Positions 22,037 through 30,769 are shown, counted from the stretch's first letter. The stretch is DNA of 42,982 nt from Microvirga zambiensis WSM3693 (GCF_016735695.1 NZ_JAERQD010000049.1:1-42982); one strand, 5' to 3'. The notes: generated by a model not told the origin, from the letters alone. Made by a program: numbers and translations.

Positions 22037-23287
22037 TTACGTTGATACCGCAGACCTGGCTCCTCCCCCCATCACTTGGGATCGAAGCAGCTTTCCAAAC
22101 CAAGTACGCAGATATCGTGCCATGGCAGCTTCAGCTGCCGCGTCAGGCTCATTGAGCCATTCCATAAGCCGCAATGGCAGATCAATATCATTGCAGTCTG
22201 GGTGCAATTCATCGAGGAAGCCACGTGCGCCATCAGTTAAGCCGAAGTGTTCGAAGCTAATTGCACTCAAGTCACAGTCTGAGCCGTCCGGAAAGCGCCA
22301 TAGGGAGTCCCGGATCGCTTCTCGTCGATCGCGAATGAGATGCTTGCCTTGGCGTTCCAGCCTCTCCTTATTGTCAACTGCGCCCCTCAGCCCTGCCAAT
22401 GAACCTCGCCAGTGCCGCGGAAGGTCCCGATCGGGATAACGTCCAGTTCCGCACCATGGACGGACATCACTAACGGGAAAACACTCATCAACTCGCGCAC
22501 GGATTCGGTAGAGCATTTGAACTGCGAATGGGTTAGCGAGTTCATCTTCCCAAGGTGCGTCGGATAATCCCACTTCTCGGCGCACAGGCTGTTTAGAGCG
22601 TCGTCGGCTAGCGACGATAGCGTGGAGCTTCCAATTCCAGAAGAAGCGCTCCTCAAGCCGCCGCGCCAGGAGATCTGATAGAAAGCTTTCTCGGTCGATT
22701 ACGACGTCTGGAGGGAGATCTAGACTATCTTGGTATATTGTGCCCCCCGATCCACTAGCGCAGTGAATATGATACCCCTCGGTTTTTGCGACAAGCTCAT
22801 GCAGCGTCCTTATGGGGTCCGCTGTTGTTTCCGCGCAAGCAATGTAGAAGTCCTGGAGAACATGAAACCGGGACTGCCCGACCTCGAAAGCCTCACCCAG
22901 GTCTTGGGGGATATCGCCTGCAAAAAGCACGCCCGGCCGGGCCGCCAAATCAGTGATCGAAAGCGCTGAAACTAGGATCCGTCGTGCATCGAAAAGCGCG
23001 CGTTCGGGCGCGACATATACCGGCAGAAACTCGCACTCCCATTCCGACCCTTCAGCCATATCAATGCGGCTTACCCTGGTTTTATGAGGGATAAGTATTC
23101 GCCTCGCTTCGAACCATTGCGGGAACTCCACCATGCGCGAGTCCCGCGGATAGCGTTGGCGCCGGGTCTGGAGTTGATGGATGAAAATATAGCGTGGCCC
23201 GAATAAGGCGGCGTTGCGGGCTTCTAAAAAGCTGTCGTCAAGGAGAACGAGGTCCTGCGATGACAGATCGAGTGGCTGCGTGCCCAT
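22037..23287 (-). CDS. Unknown 416-aa protein
   Basis: I do not recognise this protein. The frame is open and codon use is normal for the region. It is rich in Arg and acidic residues, with no signal peptide or membrane segment. It has few cysteines and no catalytic motif I can name. The ATG at 23287 has GGAGA 6 bases upstream and begins MGTQPLDLSSQDLVLLDDS; the frame remains open to 23320. It is isolated between the lipoprotein and the terminase-like genes, so it may be cargo of a mobile element. Confidence 0.7.
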   Translation of the reverse strand: MGTQPLDLSSQDLVLLDDSFLEARNAALFGPRYIFIHQLQTRRQRYPRDSRMVEFPQWFEARRILIPHKTRVSRIDMAEGSEWECEFLPVYVAPERALFDARRILVSALSITDLAARPGVLFAGDIPQDLGEAFEVGQSRFHVLQDFYIACAETTADPIRTLHELVAKTEGYHIHCASGSGGTIYQDSLDLPPDVVIDRESFLSDLLARRLEERFFWNWKLHAIVASRRRSKQPVRREVGLSDAPWEDELANPFAVQMLYRIRARVDECFPVSDVRPWCGTGRYPDRDLPRHWRGSLAGLRGAVDNKERLERQGKHLIRDRREAIRDSLWRFPDGSDCDLSAISFEHFGLTDGARGFLDELHPDCNDIDLPLRLMEWLNEPDAAAEAAMARYLRTWFGKLLRSQVMGGGARSAVST

Positions 23288-23631
23288 GCGTTTCTCCGAT
23301 AAAATCGGTGCGGAAAGCATGGCTTGGCCATGGACTACGACGTCGGTATCAGTCTACCTTCGGGGTCGTCAAGATGTTCGGATGCCTCGCCACGATTTGG
23401 CTACGTCGTATCGGATAGCTAGGCATGGCGCGATCCATAGGCAGAATTGGTGCCTGGCTAGGCAACGCCACTTCAATTCGGATGCTGTGCCAATAGCGTC
23501 ATTAGCGCCAATAGCTCACGGACTCCCACTTCCTCAAAATCGCGCACTTCCGGTCAACCCTTGCGACGGTTGAGGCTGACGCTCTCTCACCAATGCCCCG
23601 GCATTAAGCTCAACGCCGCCTCCGGAACGCA
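23288..23631. other. Intergenic stretch without a supported gene
   Basis: The 344 bp between the unknown 416-aa gene and the terminase-like gene hold no ORF with a good start. It probably contains the promoter of the 416-aa gene near its left end. Nothing repetitive is visible. Confidence 0.5.
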
Positions 23632-24099
23632 TCAAGCCGCATCACTCTCATCCGGCTTCGGACTATAAACGCGCACGATGGGGAAGGCGACCGGAGCGCC
23701 ATCGACATCGGCGTCCAGTTCGAGTTGCTTCTTGTCGCGCCACTTGTCGGGCTGACGGTTCTTCAGCCAATTTAAGGCAGCGCCGGGATCGGGTGGGTAA
23801 TGCGTGACCGTGTCGGCCCTGATGACCTCTCCCTCGAACAGGAAGAGCTTCTCGGTCGGCTGATCGTAGCCGGTCGCACGCTTGAAGAATGAGGCAGCGA
23901 CCTCGGCGTCGGCCGGTATCTTCCCGCGCGTGACCGCCTCGGAAAATTCCGGGTAGCGTCGCTTCCACTCGTAGAACGTATCGGTGTTGATCTCGAAGAA
24001 GGCGGCCATCTCCTCGTCGGTGTGCGAGAGCATGGCCAGCTTGTAAGCGTGTTCGGGATGATAGTCGGGGTCATACTTTGTCGGGCGGCCGGCGGTCAT
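23632..24099 (-). CDS. Terminase small subunit-like protein
   Basis: This 155-aa protein begins MTAGRPTKYDPDYHPEHAY, then has a helix-turn-helix-like stretch DEEMAAFFEINTDTFYEWKRRYPEFSEAV, a middle AASFFKRATGYDQPTEK and HYPPDPGAALNWLKNRQPDKWRDK. This layout is that of small terminase-like DNA-binding proteins of alphaproteobacterial prophages. The ATG at 24099 (GAGAGGA upstream) overlaps the stop of the gene above as TGATG; a TTG one codon earlier is also possible. No large terminase follows, so packaging function is unlikely to be retained. Confidence 0.75.
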   Translation of the reverse strand: MTAGRPTKYDPDYHPEHAYKLAMLSHTDEEMAAFFEINTDTFYEWKRRYPEFSEAVTRGKIPADAEVAASFFKRATGYDQPTEKLFLFEGEVIRADTVTHYPPDPGAALNWLKNRQPDKWRDKKQLELDADVDGAPVAFPIVRVYSPKPDESDAA

Positions 24100-24515
24100 C
24101 AAGTCCTCTCCGGGATGTAGCGCAGGGGCTGGATTTTCATGATGCCCTCTCGGATGTCATCGTTGAATGCTGCCATAGCGTGCGGGCCGATTGCTTTCAT
24201 TTCGGCCATCTTTGCCCTGAGAACGGCCGCCAACCGCGGAGCCTTCATTCTGGCCGCGTACTGAAGCGCCCACGTGTAGGCGGGGTACTTGTAGCGGCTC
24301 GGAGGGCGCGGCGAGCTCAGCCTGAACTCGACCCATCCCTGCTCCATGGCAGCGGCGAACTCGGGCCTGGTCTCGATCCACTCATAAATCGTATAGACCG
24401 GCACGCCGAGCGCCTGGGCCATGCCCTCTTCGCTCAGGCCGACGCGGGCCAGGCCCCGCACCAGACGGGCGTGATTGTCACGGTATTCAATAGGTTGTGA
24501 TTGGGGCTCCGTCAT
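24099..24515 (-). CDS. Small HTH protein paired with terminase-like gene
   Basis: This 138-aa protein has an HTH-like stretch LARVGLSEEGMAQALGVPVYTIYEWIETRPEFAAAM (about residues 19-55) of the same type as the protein downstream, suggesting a relative. The C-terminal half (ARMKAPRLAAVLRAKMAEM) is helical. Its stop overlaps the start of the terminase-like gene, so the two are co-translated. It may be a second DNA-binding phage protein; function is not established. Confidence 0.65.
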   Translation of the reverse strand: MTEPQSQPIEYRDNHARLVRGLARVGLSEEGMAQALGVPVYTIYEWIETRPEFAAAMEQGWVEFRLSSPRPPSRYKYPAYTWALQYAARMKAPRLAAVLRAKMAEMKAIGPHAMAAFNDDIREGIMKIQPLRYIPERT

Positions 24516-24607
24516 CGCAAATCCCGAAGAAGTTGTCGGTTTGTTCTACGTATCATATTCCGCGTCGCATTCGTCGACGGCCGCAATTCAAACTTCCTTG
24601 ATTGAGG

Positions 24608-24853
24608 TCAGGCGGGGCCGGGCATGTCACGGTCGCGTAAACGGACCCCTGCGCCACCGCCATTCTCTGGGATGAATTCAACTCCTGCGCGCTCAAAGGT
24701 AAGCCGCAGAAGATTGCGGTTGCTGTCACGCATTTCGCCACCTTTTTCGAAGGCTCGCACAGTCACAACACTTAGCCCTGTCTCCTCAGACAGTTTGGCT
24801 TGCGTCCAGTTGAGTAGGCCTCTCGCGGCTCGGCATTGGGAAGCACTGATCAT
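24608..24853 (-). CDS. XRE-family regulator
   Basis: This 81-aa protein is a compact helix-turn-helix regulator: ISASQCRAARGLLNWTQAKL, SEETGLSVVTVRAFEKGG and the C-terminal LRLTFERAGVEFIPENGGGAGVRL fit the rhizobial XRE type. The ATG at 24853 is chosen over a TTG at 24889. It is divergent from the 105-aa gene, with a palindrome between them, which is the layout of a phage-type repressor. Confidence 0.88.
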   Translation of the reverse strand: MISASQCRAARGLLNWTQAKLSEETGLSVVTVRAFEKGGEMRDSNRNLLRLTFERAGVEFIPENGGGAGVRLRDRDMPGPA

Positions 24854-24871
24854 ACCCGCCAAGATAGGCCA

Positions 24872-24892
24872 AACTTGCTTTTTTAGCAAGTT
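24872..24892. promoter_or_regulatory. Palindrome between XRE gene and divergent gene
   Basis: AACTTGCT, five T, AGCAAGTT is a perfect inverted repeat of 8-bp arms, 19 bp upstream of the XRE start and 70 bp upstream of the divergent gene. This placement and size fit an operator bound by the XRE dimer and used for autoregulation. Confidence 0.55.
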
Positions 24893-24962
24893 ACAGCTTG
24901 AAATCGAAATAATCGGATGTTACTTTCTTTTTTAGAAACTTATTACGCATAAAGGAAAGACA

Positions 24963-25280
24963 ATGTCCCTTTCGCGTAGAATCGACTGGACCGCCGCGAT
25001 GCGCGATATGCGCGCCGACCGCGCCAAACCCACTCACGGCTTCCTTGCTTCCCGCTCCCTCGAAGCCGCACGGCTTGATCGGTTGGCCAGGGAAGCCGCC
25101 TCCGCGCCTCTCGTGATCGCGGGCGCCTATGACCGCTCTGCCATCATGACGGCGGCCATCGCCCAAGCTCGGGCGCAGCGCGCAAAGGGCAGCAAGGCCC
25201 CTTGGCGGCAGCTCATCGGCACGGCTCTTCGGTTCACGTGGGCTCGCGCGAAGTCTGCCCGCAACACGGGAGCGCACTGA
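24963..25280 (+). CDS. Hypothetical 105-aa protein
   Basis: A short basic, helical protein of unknown function with an Ala/Arg-rich composition. GGAAAG lies upstream of the ATG. It overlaps the next small gene as TGATG. It is the first gene of a run of small plus-strand genes divergent from the XRE regulator, as in early regions of prophages. No homologue is named. Confidence 0.55.
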   Translation: MSLSRRIDWTAAMRDMRADRAKPTHGFLASRSLEAARLDRLAREAASAPLVIAGAYDRSAIMTAAIAQARAQRAKGSKAPWRQLIGTALRFTWARAKSARNTGAH

Positions 25281-25432
25281 TGGCCATCCCCGAGTTCATC
25301 GTCTTTCTGCACTGCGCCCGCAGGTCCCGCATTCTGGCCAAGGCCTGCCCGGAAGAAGCAGCCCAGCACAAGAGTTGCTGCCGCTTCTGGGTGGAGATGG
25401 CTCGCCGGGCGCAGCCGCCGCCGCTTCCCTAA
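25280..25432 (+). CDS. Hypothetical 50-aa protein, overlapping start
   Basis: This 50-aa protein begins MAIPEFIVFLHCARRSRILA. Its ATG is embedded in the stop of the gene before (TGATG), so it is read by translational coupling. It contains Cys in HCARRS, KACPEE and SCCRFW. No family is recognised; the coupling is the main support. Confidence 0.5.
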   Translation: MAIPEFIVFLHCARRSRILAKACPEEAAQHKSCCRFWVEMARRAQPPPLP

Positions 25433-25481
25433 GCCGCGCCTGCACTTTCCCCACGACTGCTGACGAACAGGAGATGACCCC

Positions 25482-25868
25482 ATGGCTCGAAGCACTTCCC
25501 CCACCACCGCCCGCATGATCCACAACACTGCCGCTCGAGCCCATCCAGATCTCGTGCTGCTGCGCCTTATGGATCAGCACACGAAAGCGCGAGCCCGTGT
25601 CGACGCAATCGAACTTGCCGTCATGGTCAAGCGCCAGCGACTGCCGGAGGCCGAATTTGACCGGCTCTGCGCGAAGGTGTCCGGCATCGAGGACGCCATT
25701 CTCGCGCAGCCCTCGCATACGCCCGAAGGCCTCGGCATCAAGGCGCGGATTGCCGCCCGCTATATGCAGACACCGGAGGACTGGGGCGTCCGGACCTACG
25801 AAGTCCTCAGCCGCTTCCTCCAGGAGGTCGTGTGCCTGACGGATCCCACGACATCAGGCCGGGTGTGA
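25482..25868 (+). CDS. Hypothetical 128-aa protein
   Basis: This helical 128-aa protein of unknown function has an AGGAGATG Shine-Dalgarno and starts MARSTSPTTARMIHNTAA. The middle section HTKARARVDAIELAVMVKRQRLPEAEFD is strongly helical. It belongs to the run of small plus-strand genes of the element. Confidence 0.55.
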   Translation: MARSTSPTTARMIHNTAARAHPDLVLLRLMDQHTKARARVDAIELAVMVKRQRLPEAEFDRLCAKVSGIEDAILAQPSHTPEGLGIKARIAARYMQTPEDWGVRTYEVLSRFLQEVVCLTDPTTSGRV

Positions 25869-25938
25869 CAACGGCGATGGCTGCAATTCCGAGGCCCGGT
25901 ACCTCTCCGGGCTTCGGCCAACTTGCAGGAGACCTGCC

Positions 25939-26235
25939 ATGCGCGACGAGCGTGAGTTATCTGGGTCGAAAGAACCGGAAGTCCCTGCCGCCGATGAGAA
26001 GACGGAAAGCCGGTTCGAGTGGATCGGCACCCTTTCCATCGTCATCGCGCTCTACGTCTGGCAGCACGGACTTCCGCCGATCTATCCCGGCGACATCGTC
26101 GCCCTTGCCGTGAGCGGCCTGATGCTGGCTTGGTTTCTAAGGGGCAAGCGTCAACTCGCCGGAGAGCAGCAGGCGAGCGAGCGCATCGCGTTTCGTCTTG
26201 GACAGGCGCTGAAGCGCATTATCCGGCCCTTCTAG
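25939..26235 (+). CDS. Small two-helix membrane protein
   Basis: This 98-aa protein has two hydrophobic stretches (about residues 27-44, WIGTLSIVIALYVWQHG, and 50-69, PGDIVALAVSGLMLAWFL) and a basic C-terminus. AGGAG precedes the ATG. The size and topology would suit a holin-like or small inner-membrane phage protein, but no signature supports that. Its last 99 bp overlap the 3' end of the convergent virion-like gene. Confidence 0.6.
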   Translation: MRDERELSGSKEPEVPAADEKTESRFEWIGTLSIVIALYVWQHGLPPIYPGDIVALAVSGLMLAWFLRGKRQLAGEQQASERIAFRLGQALKRIIRPF

Positions 26236-27969
26236 CGCCTCACGCGTCCCGCCGGCCCGCATCAGTTCGGCCAACCTGTTCGCCTTGGCCTTCGTCATCC
26301 GGTCGGACAGCATCTTCGCACCCGTGCCGATGACTGGAGCCGCCACGGCCGAGGGATAGCCTGACAGAACGCCACTGACCACGGCTGCCGTTGACGACGC
26401 CGCGCCAAGCGCGCCCGACTGTGGTGCGAACGCGCGGCCGGCATAAGTCACGCTGTTGCGCAGCGGACCGCCCTTGGCGACATCCATGGCGGCCGTGAAT
26501 TCGTCCGGTGTCATGCCGCCTTTCTTCGCCAGCTTGCCGATCTGCGTGCGGATGGTGCGCTCGGGGTTCTGCGCGAAGTCAGCATCGCGGATCGCGCTCT
26601 CGACAGCTTCCGACTTCGAGGCCCGGCGCCAGAGGTTGCGCGCTTCCTTGATCGCCTGAGCACCGGCCTGCGCATTGCCGAGCAGAATGTCACCGTCGCC
26701 GAGCTCGTCGATGTGGCGATCGATGTGCCGGATGATGGTCGAGAGCGCGGCGTTGTCGGACTTGTCGACGCCGAATGCCTTGAACGCCTTCTTACGGATG
26801 GCATCGAGCTTCGACAGCGTCACGTGCCCGCCTGCTGCTTCCTGCAAGCGCTTGAGAACGACAGCGGATTTTGCCTGCAGGTCAGGATCAAACCCGAACA
26901 GGTCCAAATCGTCCATGAGATCGGCCTGCAGCCGGTTCATGCTGTCCTGACGGATGAGAACACCCGCATCATCGGCCGCCTTGTACGAGGCGTGCGCCTG
27001 CGTCTTCAATGCCTCGGAGGACGGCACCTGCGGCTTGTCGCGCTTGAGCGCCTGCGCAAGCTTTCCCGCCACCCCACCGACGGCCTGCGCGGCTGCCGTG
27101 CCGCCGATGCCAGCAAGCGCGCCAATGGAGGCGGCGTCGGCGATATCCTCGTCGTGACCGGCTCCGTGGAGCGCGCCGTAGCCCGCTCCCTCGATACCTC
27201 CGGCGGCCAGTTTACCGGCAAGCGTCTTTGCCCGCGACAGCCCCTGCGGCACGAGCCGAGTTGCATTGACGCCGACATTCGCCGCCGCGTTCATCGGCAG
27301 GAAGCTCGCCCCGATTTCGGCCGTGGTGCCGGCGAGGCCGGATCGGGTGCGGGCGTCCTCGGTCGCTTGCCGATGTAGCTGCAGCGCCTCGTCGTAATCC
27401 ATATCGGAACGGCCGGCGGCTTCGATCCCGGCTAGCAGTTTGTCGCCGAAGCCGAAGCTCGCGCCGTCAAGTCCGACGCGGGCAATGTCCATCGCGGCCC
27501 GACCCGCCTCGCCGTACCAGGGCAGCTCCTCGAAATCATTTTGCACGCGGACTTCATGGGACTGGGGGTCTCTGAACCTCTCCCACGGCTTCCCCTCTGA
27601 AGCCACATGGGCCGCTTGTGCCGCACGCGCCCGTGCTCTTGCGCGGGCCAGAGCGAGTTCCTCATCGACGCCCCCAGCGTCTGCCTCGGCCTTGCGCTTG
27701 CGAGCCGCCGCCCACAAGAACGCCTCGTCCATGTCCGGATCCGAAGTGCTCGCCGCCTTTTCCTGGTCAAGCCGTGCTCGCTCCCACGGCTTCAACGTGC
27801 CATCGCGGCGGGCCTGTTCGAGCCGCGCCCGATCCCAAGGCTTGAGCCCTTCGCCCTGATCTTGGAATTTCTCCCAGGGCCTGCCGCCGGCCTGAGCCTC
27901 TGCTATCCGCTGGCGGGCTCGCGCCCGTGCGCGCTCCAAGGCCTGCTGTTGTTCCTGGGATAGTTCCAT
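26137..27969 (-). CDS. Virion-like phage protein with repeated PWE motifs
   Basis: This 610-aa protein has at least four short repeats in its first 140 residues: GRPWEKFQ, LKPWDRARLEQ, LKPWERARLDQ and GKPWERFRD, separated by Arg/Ala/Gln-rich helices. The middle has Gly/Ala-rich hydrophobic stretches (about 240-310) and the rest is helical. Such PWE motifs occur near the N-terminus of structural or DNA-injection proteins of alphaproteobacterial phages. The ATG at 27969 has AGGAG 6 bases upstream. Without neighbouring capsid or tail genes it is probably a prophage remnant. Confidence 0.65.
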   Translation of the reverse strand: MELSQEQQQALERARARARQRIAEAQAGGRPWEKFQDQGEGLKPWDRARLEQARRDGTLKPWERARLDQEKAASTSDPDMDEAFLWAAARKRKAEADAGGVDEELALARARARARAAQAAHVASEGKPWERFRDPQSHEVRVQNDFEELPWYGEAGRAAMDIARVGLDGASFGFGDKLLAGIEAAGRSDMDYDEALQLHRQATEDARTRSGLAGTTAEIGASFLPMNAAANVGVNATRLVPQGLSRAKTLAGKLAAGGIEGAGYGALHGAGHDEDIADAASIGALAGIGGTAAAQAVGGVAGKLAQALKRDKPQVPSSEALKTQAHASYKAADDAGVLIRQDSMNRLQADLMDDLDLFGFDPDLQAKSAVVLKRLQEAAGGHVTLSKLDAIRKKAFKAFGVDKSDNAALSTIIRHIDRHIDELGDGDILLGNAQAGAQAIKEARNLWRRASKSEAVESAIRDADFAQNPERTIRTQIGKLAKKGGMTPDEFTAAMDVAKGGPLRNSVTYAGRAFAPQSGALGAASSTAAVVSGVLSGYPSAVAAPVIGTGAKMLSDRMTKAKANRLAELMRAGGTREALEGPDNALQRLSKTKRDALARLLLSGELTLAP

Positions 27970-28149
27970 ATGAAGCTCCTCGTGCTGCATCGATCATCGC
28001 AACTTGATGCAGCAGTGGAGCGGGAACCGCTGTATCAAGCGGCACGATTATAAGGGTAAAAAGTCGGTCTGGATTCAGGCCGGAATGCCGCAGCTAGGCA
28101 GGGTTGTGACCGCAGTTCGTCGGGCTGTTGTATTACCCTTTGGGGACGC

Positions 28150-28608
28150 ATGCTCCTTCCGTCGCCCTCCGAAATCGCGCTTACGCATCTCACTATTCAC
28201 CCGCATCCTTGTCCCCCGATTGCAGGACCCCAAGGATCACTCTTGCAGCTTGATGACCCCTTTCCCCTCGAAGAGCTTCCCGTTCGCATCCGACATACAA
28301 TCCTGGAAGAGTTCGAGGGCCGGCGCCCGTCTATCCGGGAGGTCGCCAGCCTCCCAGATACTCATTGGCTCCAGCTGCCTCATATCGGCCTAAGGGTCTT
28401 AGCGTCGATGCGTGAACTGACACGGGGAGCCCGTCGGAAAGCGAGATTGCCCTCCTTGGCAGGAATGACAGACGCCGAGCTGCGAGCGGAGTTCGACCGC
28501 CTGAGCGAGGAGAGAAGGGCTGTCGATACTCAGCTCAAGGAGGTGAAAGCTGAAATGCGTTTGAGATCCGAGGCTAAACGATATGTCGACGGGAAAGGCG
28601 CATTTTGA
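28150..28608 (+). CDS. Hypothetical 152-aa protein
   Basis: The ORF starts MLLPSPSEIALTHLTIHP with GGGGA upstream and contains DDPFPLEELPVRIRHTILEEFEG and IREVASLPDTHWLQLPHIGL, which look like a folded helical domain, then a charged coiled-coil C-terminus (DAELRAEFDRLSEERRAVD). I recognise no function. The ordered charge pattern and codon use support a real gene; the first 35 residues may be spurious. Confidence 0.6.
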   Translation: MLLPSPSEIALTHLTIHPHPCPPIAGPQGSLLQLDDPFPLEELPVRIRHTILEEFEGRRPSIREVASLPDTHWLQLPHIGLRVLASMRELTRGARRKARLPSLAGMTDAELRAEFDRLSEERRAVDTQLKEVKAEMRLRSEAKRYVDGKGAF

Positions 28609-28913
28609 ACTTGAGGCGGGCATCCCGCGTACTCTGCGCCAATCGCTTCACCGACGCGTTTGAATTGCGTCCGGCACAATCGAAGTAGCTAATTATAGGT
28701 AAAATAGAGCATTGCTAAGTAGGCAATAGCGCAAAATACCCATCACCCCGCCAGGTATACAAGACCTTGGTCCATATTATTGGTTTGCCTCGTGCGGCAT
28801 CATCACCTGCATGTTGCTTCTTGCTCCGAACGCATAACTCGATCTCCTGGACCGGCGGAGACGATATGCTTCGGAACTAGTAGCACCGTACAACCAGTAC
28901 TAGGGAACCAAGC
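28609..28913. other. AT-richer intergenic region before RTX gene
   Basis: These 305 bp have no supported gene. They are less GC-rich than the core and include AATTATAGGTAAAATAGAGC near 28691-28710, the sort of sequence that could form a promoter -10 region for the RTX gene, but I cannot fix the hexamers. Confidence 0.4.
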
Positions 28914-30260
28914 ATGCCTATCGATGGCGATTTGAACGAGTGGACTGCTGCTGAGCGCCTTGATTTTCCGGGATCAGGGTCCGTCGGCTACGAACTTTAT
29001 GGAAGAGTGGAAGGTAGCGGCGCTGAAGCAAAGTTAGTATTCGCCATTCGCGCGCCCACTGGAACAGTCATCGGTGCCGGAACCACACTATGGCTCAATA
29101 CCGACCGTGACAGCGGCAGTAGTTCGGCTACCGGTCAGCCGATTTTCGGAGGTGTAGGATTTGATGGAGGAGGGGCCGAATACAACATCAACTTCTTTAC
29201 CGACGGTCAGCCCTATCTTTATACGGGAGCCGATGGCGAGAATTTTGTTAGGGGCCCGATCACCCATGTCTTTAGCGCGGAAAAAGACGTGGTCGAATTT
29301 GAAATTCCTTTCGAATGGATCGGCGAAACGGATGGGGCCGTTGACGTCCTAGTCGATGTCAACAACTCAATCTCGGGCTTCCTCCCCAATGATTATGACC
29401 TGGTCACATACTCTGTCGTAGCCGCAAATCCTTATTCCATCTCCGATGCCGCCACCGTGACCGAAGGCGGAACCCTGGAGTTCACGATTACGCGCCTGTT
29501 TCCCACGGCTACAGACGTCTTGGTTAGCACCAGCCACGGCGATGTGCTGATGAAAGCCGGTGAGTTGTCCGCTATCCTGGCAGTGCCGACCGCAGATAAT
29601 GCCTTCTGGGGGTCTAATCCGGATGTAGTGGTGACGTTGACCGGCACCTTCGGCAGTGACACAGGTGTCGGCAGCGTCCTTAATAATGACGCGGCTCCTC
29701 CGCCTGTCACGCCACCCGTTGTAGATCCTGGCCCTGTGGTAGTGAATCCAGGCCCTGTAGTACCTGCCGGTAAGGTGCTGAACGGCGGGCGCGGAGGCGA
29801 GGTCCTACAAGGCGATGCCGGTGGCGATTGGCTCAAAGGGAATGCCGGCAACGACAAACTCTTCGGTCACGGCAGCGACGACTATCTCTATGGGGGCCTC
29901 GGCAAGGACGTGCTTTCGGGCGGAGCCGGGCGGGACAGCTTCGTCTTCAACACGAAGGCTGCAAAGTCCAACGTCGACAAGGTGACGGACTTCAACGTCT
30001 TCGATGACTCGATCTATCTGGAAAACGCAGTCTTCAAAGCGCTCGGTAATAAGGGCTCGATCAACAAGCCTGTTCAGCTAAAGAAGGCCGAATTCGCCCT
30101 TGGAAGCAAGGCAGCGGATAAGAGCGACCACGTCATCTATAACAAAAAGACTGGCGCCCTCTTCTATGATGCCGATGGCACTGGATCTCAGGCTCAAGTG
30201 CAGATCGCCACCCTGTCGAAGAACCTGAAGATGACCCACAAGGATTTCTTCGTCATCTAG
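28914..30260 (+). CDS. RTX-type secreted protein with CBM9-like and Calx-beta-like domains
   Basis: This 448-aa protein has no signal peptide, as expected for type I secretion. Residues 1-165 (GDLNEWTAAERLDFPG start) resemble a CBM9/DOMON-type beta-sandwich, about 170-255 a Calx-beta-like domain, about 262-288 a Pro/Val linker, and 291-346 hold calcium-binding nonapeptides (GGAGRDSF, GNAGNDKLFG, YGGLGKDVL). The C-terminal domain (about 347-448) is shared with the protein at 32144 and ends KMTHKDFFVI, the likely secretion signal. No ABC transporter or membrane-fusion gene lies nearby. Confidence 0.85.
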   Translation: MPIDGDLNEWTAAERLDFPGSGSVGYELYGRVEGSGAEAKLVFAIRAPTGTVIGAGTTLWLNTDRDSGSSSATGQPIFGGVGFDGGGAEYNINFFTDGQPYLYTGADGENFVRGPITHVFSAEKDVVEFEIPFEWIGETDGAVDVLVDVNNSISGFLPNDYDLVTYSVVAANPYSISDAATVTEGGTLEFTITRLFPTATDVLVSTSHGDVLMKAGELSAILAVPTADNAFWGSNPDVVVTLTGTFGSDTGVGSVLNNDAAPPPVTPPVVDPGPVVVNPGPVVPAGKVLNGGRGGEVLQGDAGGDWLKGNAGNDKLFGHGSDDYLYGGLGKDVLSGGAGRDSFVFNTKAAKSNVDKVTDFNVFDDSIYLENAVFKALGNKGSINKPVQLKKAEFALGSKAADKSDHVIYNKKTGALFYDADGTGSQAQVQIATLSKNLKMTHKDFFVI

Positions 30261-30279
30261 CTCAAACACAGATCGGCGA

Positions 30280-30315
30280 GCCCGGGAAAGGCACGGACGT
30301 GCTGCTCTCCCGGGC
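30280..30315 (+). terminator. Possible hairpin after first RTX gene
   Basis: GCCCGGGA and TCCCGGGC form an 8-bp perfect stem with a 20-base loop, 20 bp past the stop. No T-run follows, so termination is uncertain. Confidence 0.35.
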
Positions 30316-30475
30316 ACTTCACCGTAACCTTCTCCAGTGACACCGGCGTTCCTCTCTGAGAGCACGGGCAAACCCAATGAATGGCTGCGCGAGGCGCCTC
30401 TACCTCTTCGTGCCACTCCCGTAGCAGCCCCTATCGGCGATAGTCAGGGGCGGGATATGACTAGGACAGGCAATG

Positions 30476-30769
30476 ATGAACCGGCTACAGATAGTTTTGG
30501 CCATTGCTGGGTGGGTTCTGTCTGGATTCTTCTTTCTGGAGAGCCGCTCGGGATCCGAGACACGGGCTGAAATTGCGCGCTTGACCAGAGCCGTCCAGAC
30601 GGCCGAGGCGGACCGCAATGCGCTCGCTGCTGAGTTGGATCAGTTCAAAGAGGCGCATCAGGATCTGAAGCATGTAGAAAGGCGGATAGCTTCCACGTCT
30701 GAGGAATTGAAGCACCTCGAGTATCTTCGTGCTCGGGTCAGCGGTGAGATCGACACGATGCGCCCTTAG
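30476..30769 (+). CDS. Small membrane-anchored coiled-coil protein
   Basis: This 97-aa protein (98 aa from the ATG three bases earlier) has an N-terminal hydrophobic segment (residues 4-22, LQIVLAIAGWVLSGFFFL) followed by an almost fully helical, heptad-like region (about 30-95). AGGACAGG lies upstream. Such proteins are single-span anchors with a coiled coil facing the periplasm or cytosol. No family is recognised. Confidence 0.6.
   Translation: MNRLQIVLAIAGWVLSGFFFLESRSGSETRAEIARLTRAVQTAEADRNALAAELDQFKEAHQDLKHVERRIASTSEELKHLEYLRARVSGEIDTMRP

Noticed and set aside
23632..27969. An intact prophage
   Set aside because: There is no integrase, large terminase, portal, capsid or tail gene; only two terminase-small-like proteins, a repressor and one virion-like protein were found.
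28004..28393. An ORF of 129 codons overlapping the 152-aa hypothetical gene
   Set aside because: Composition is basic and irregular with no pattern; the alternative frame at 28150-28608 has a better start and an ordered helical profile.
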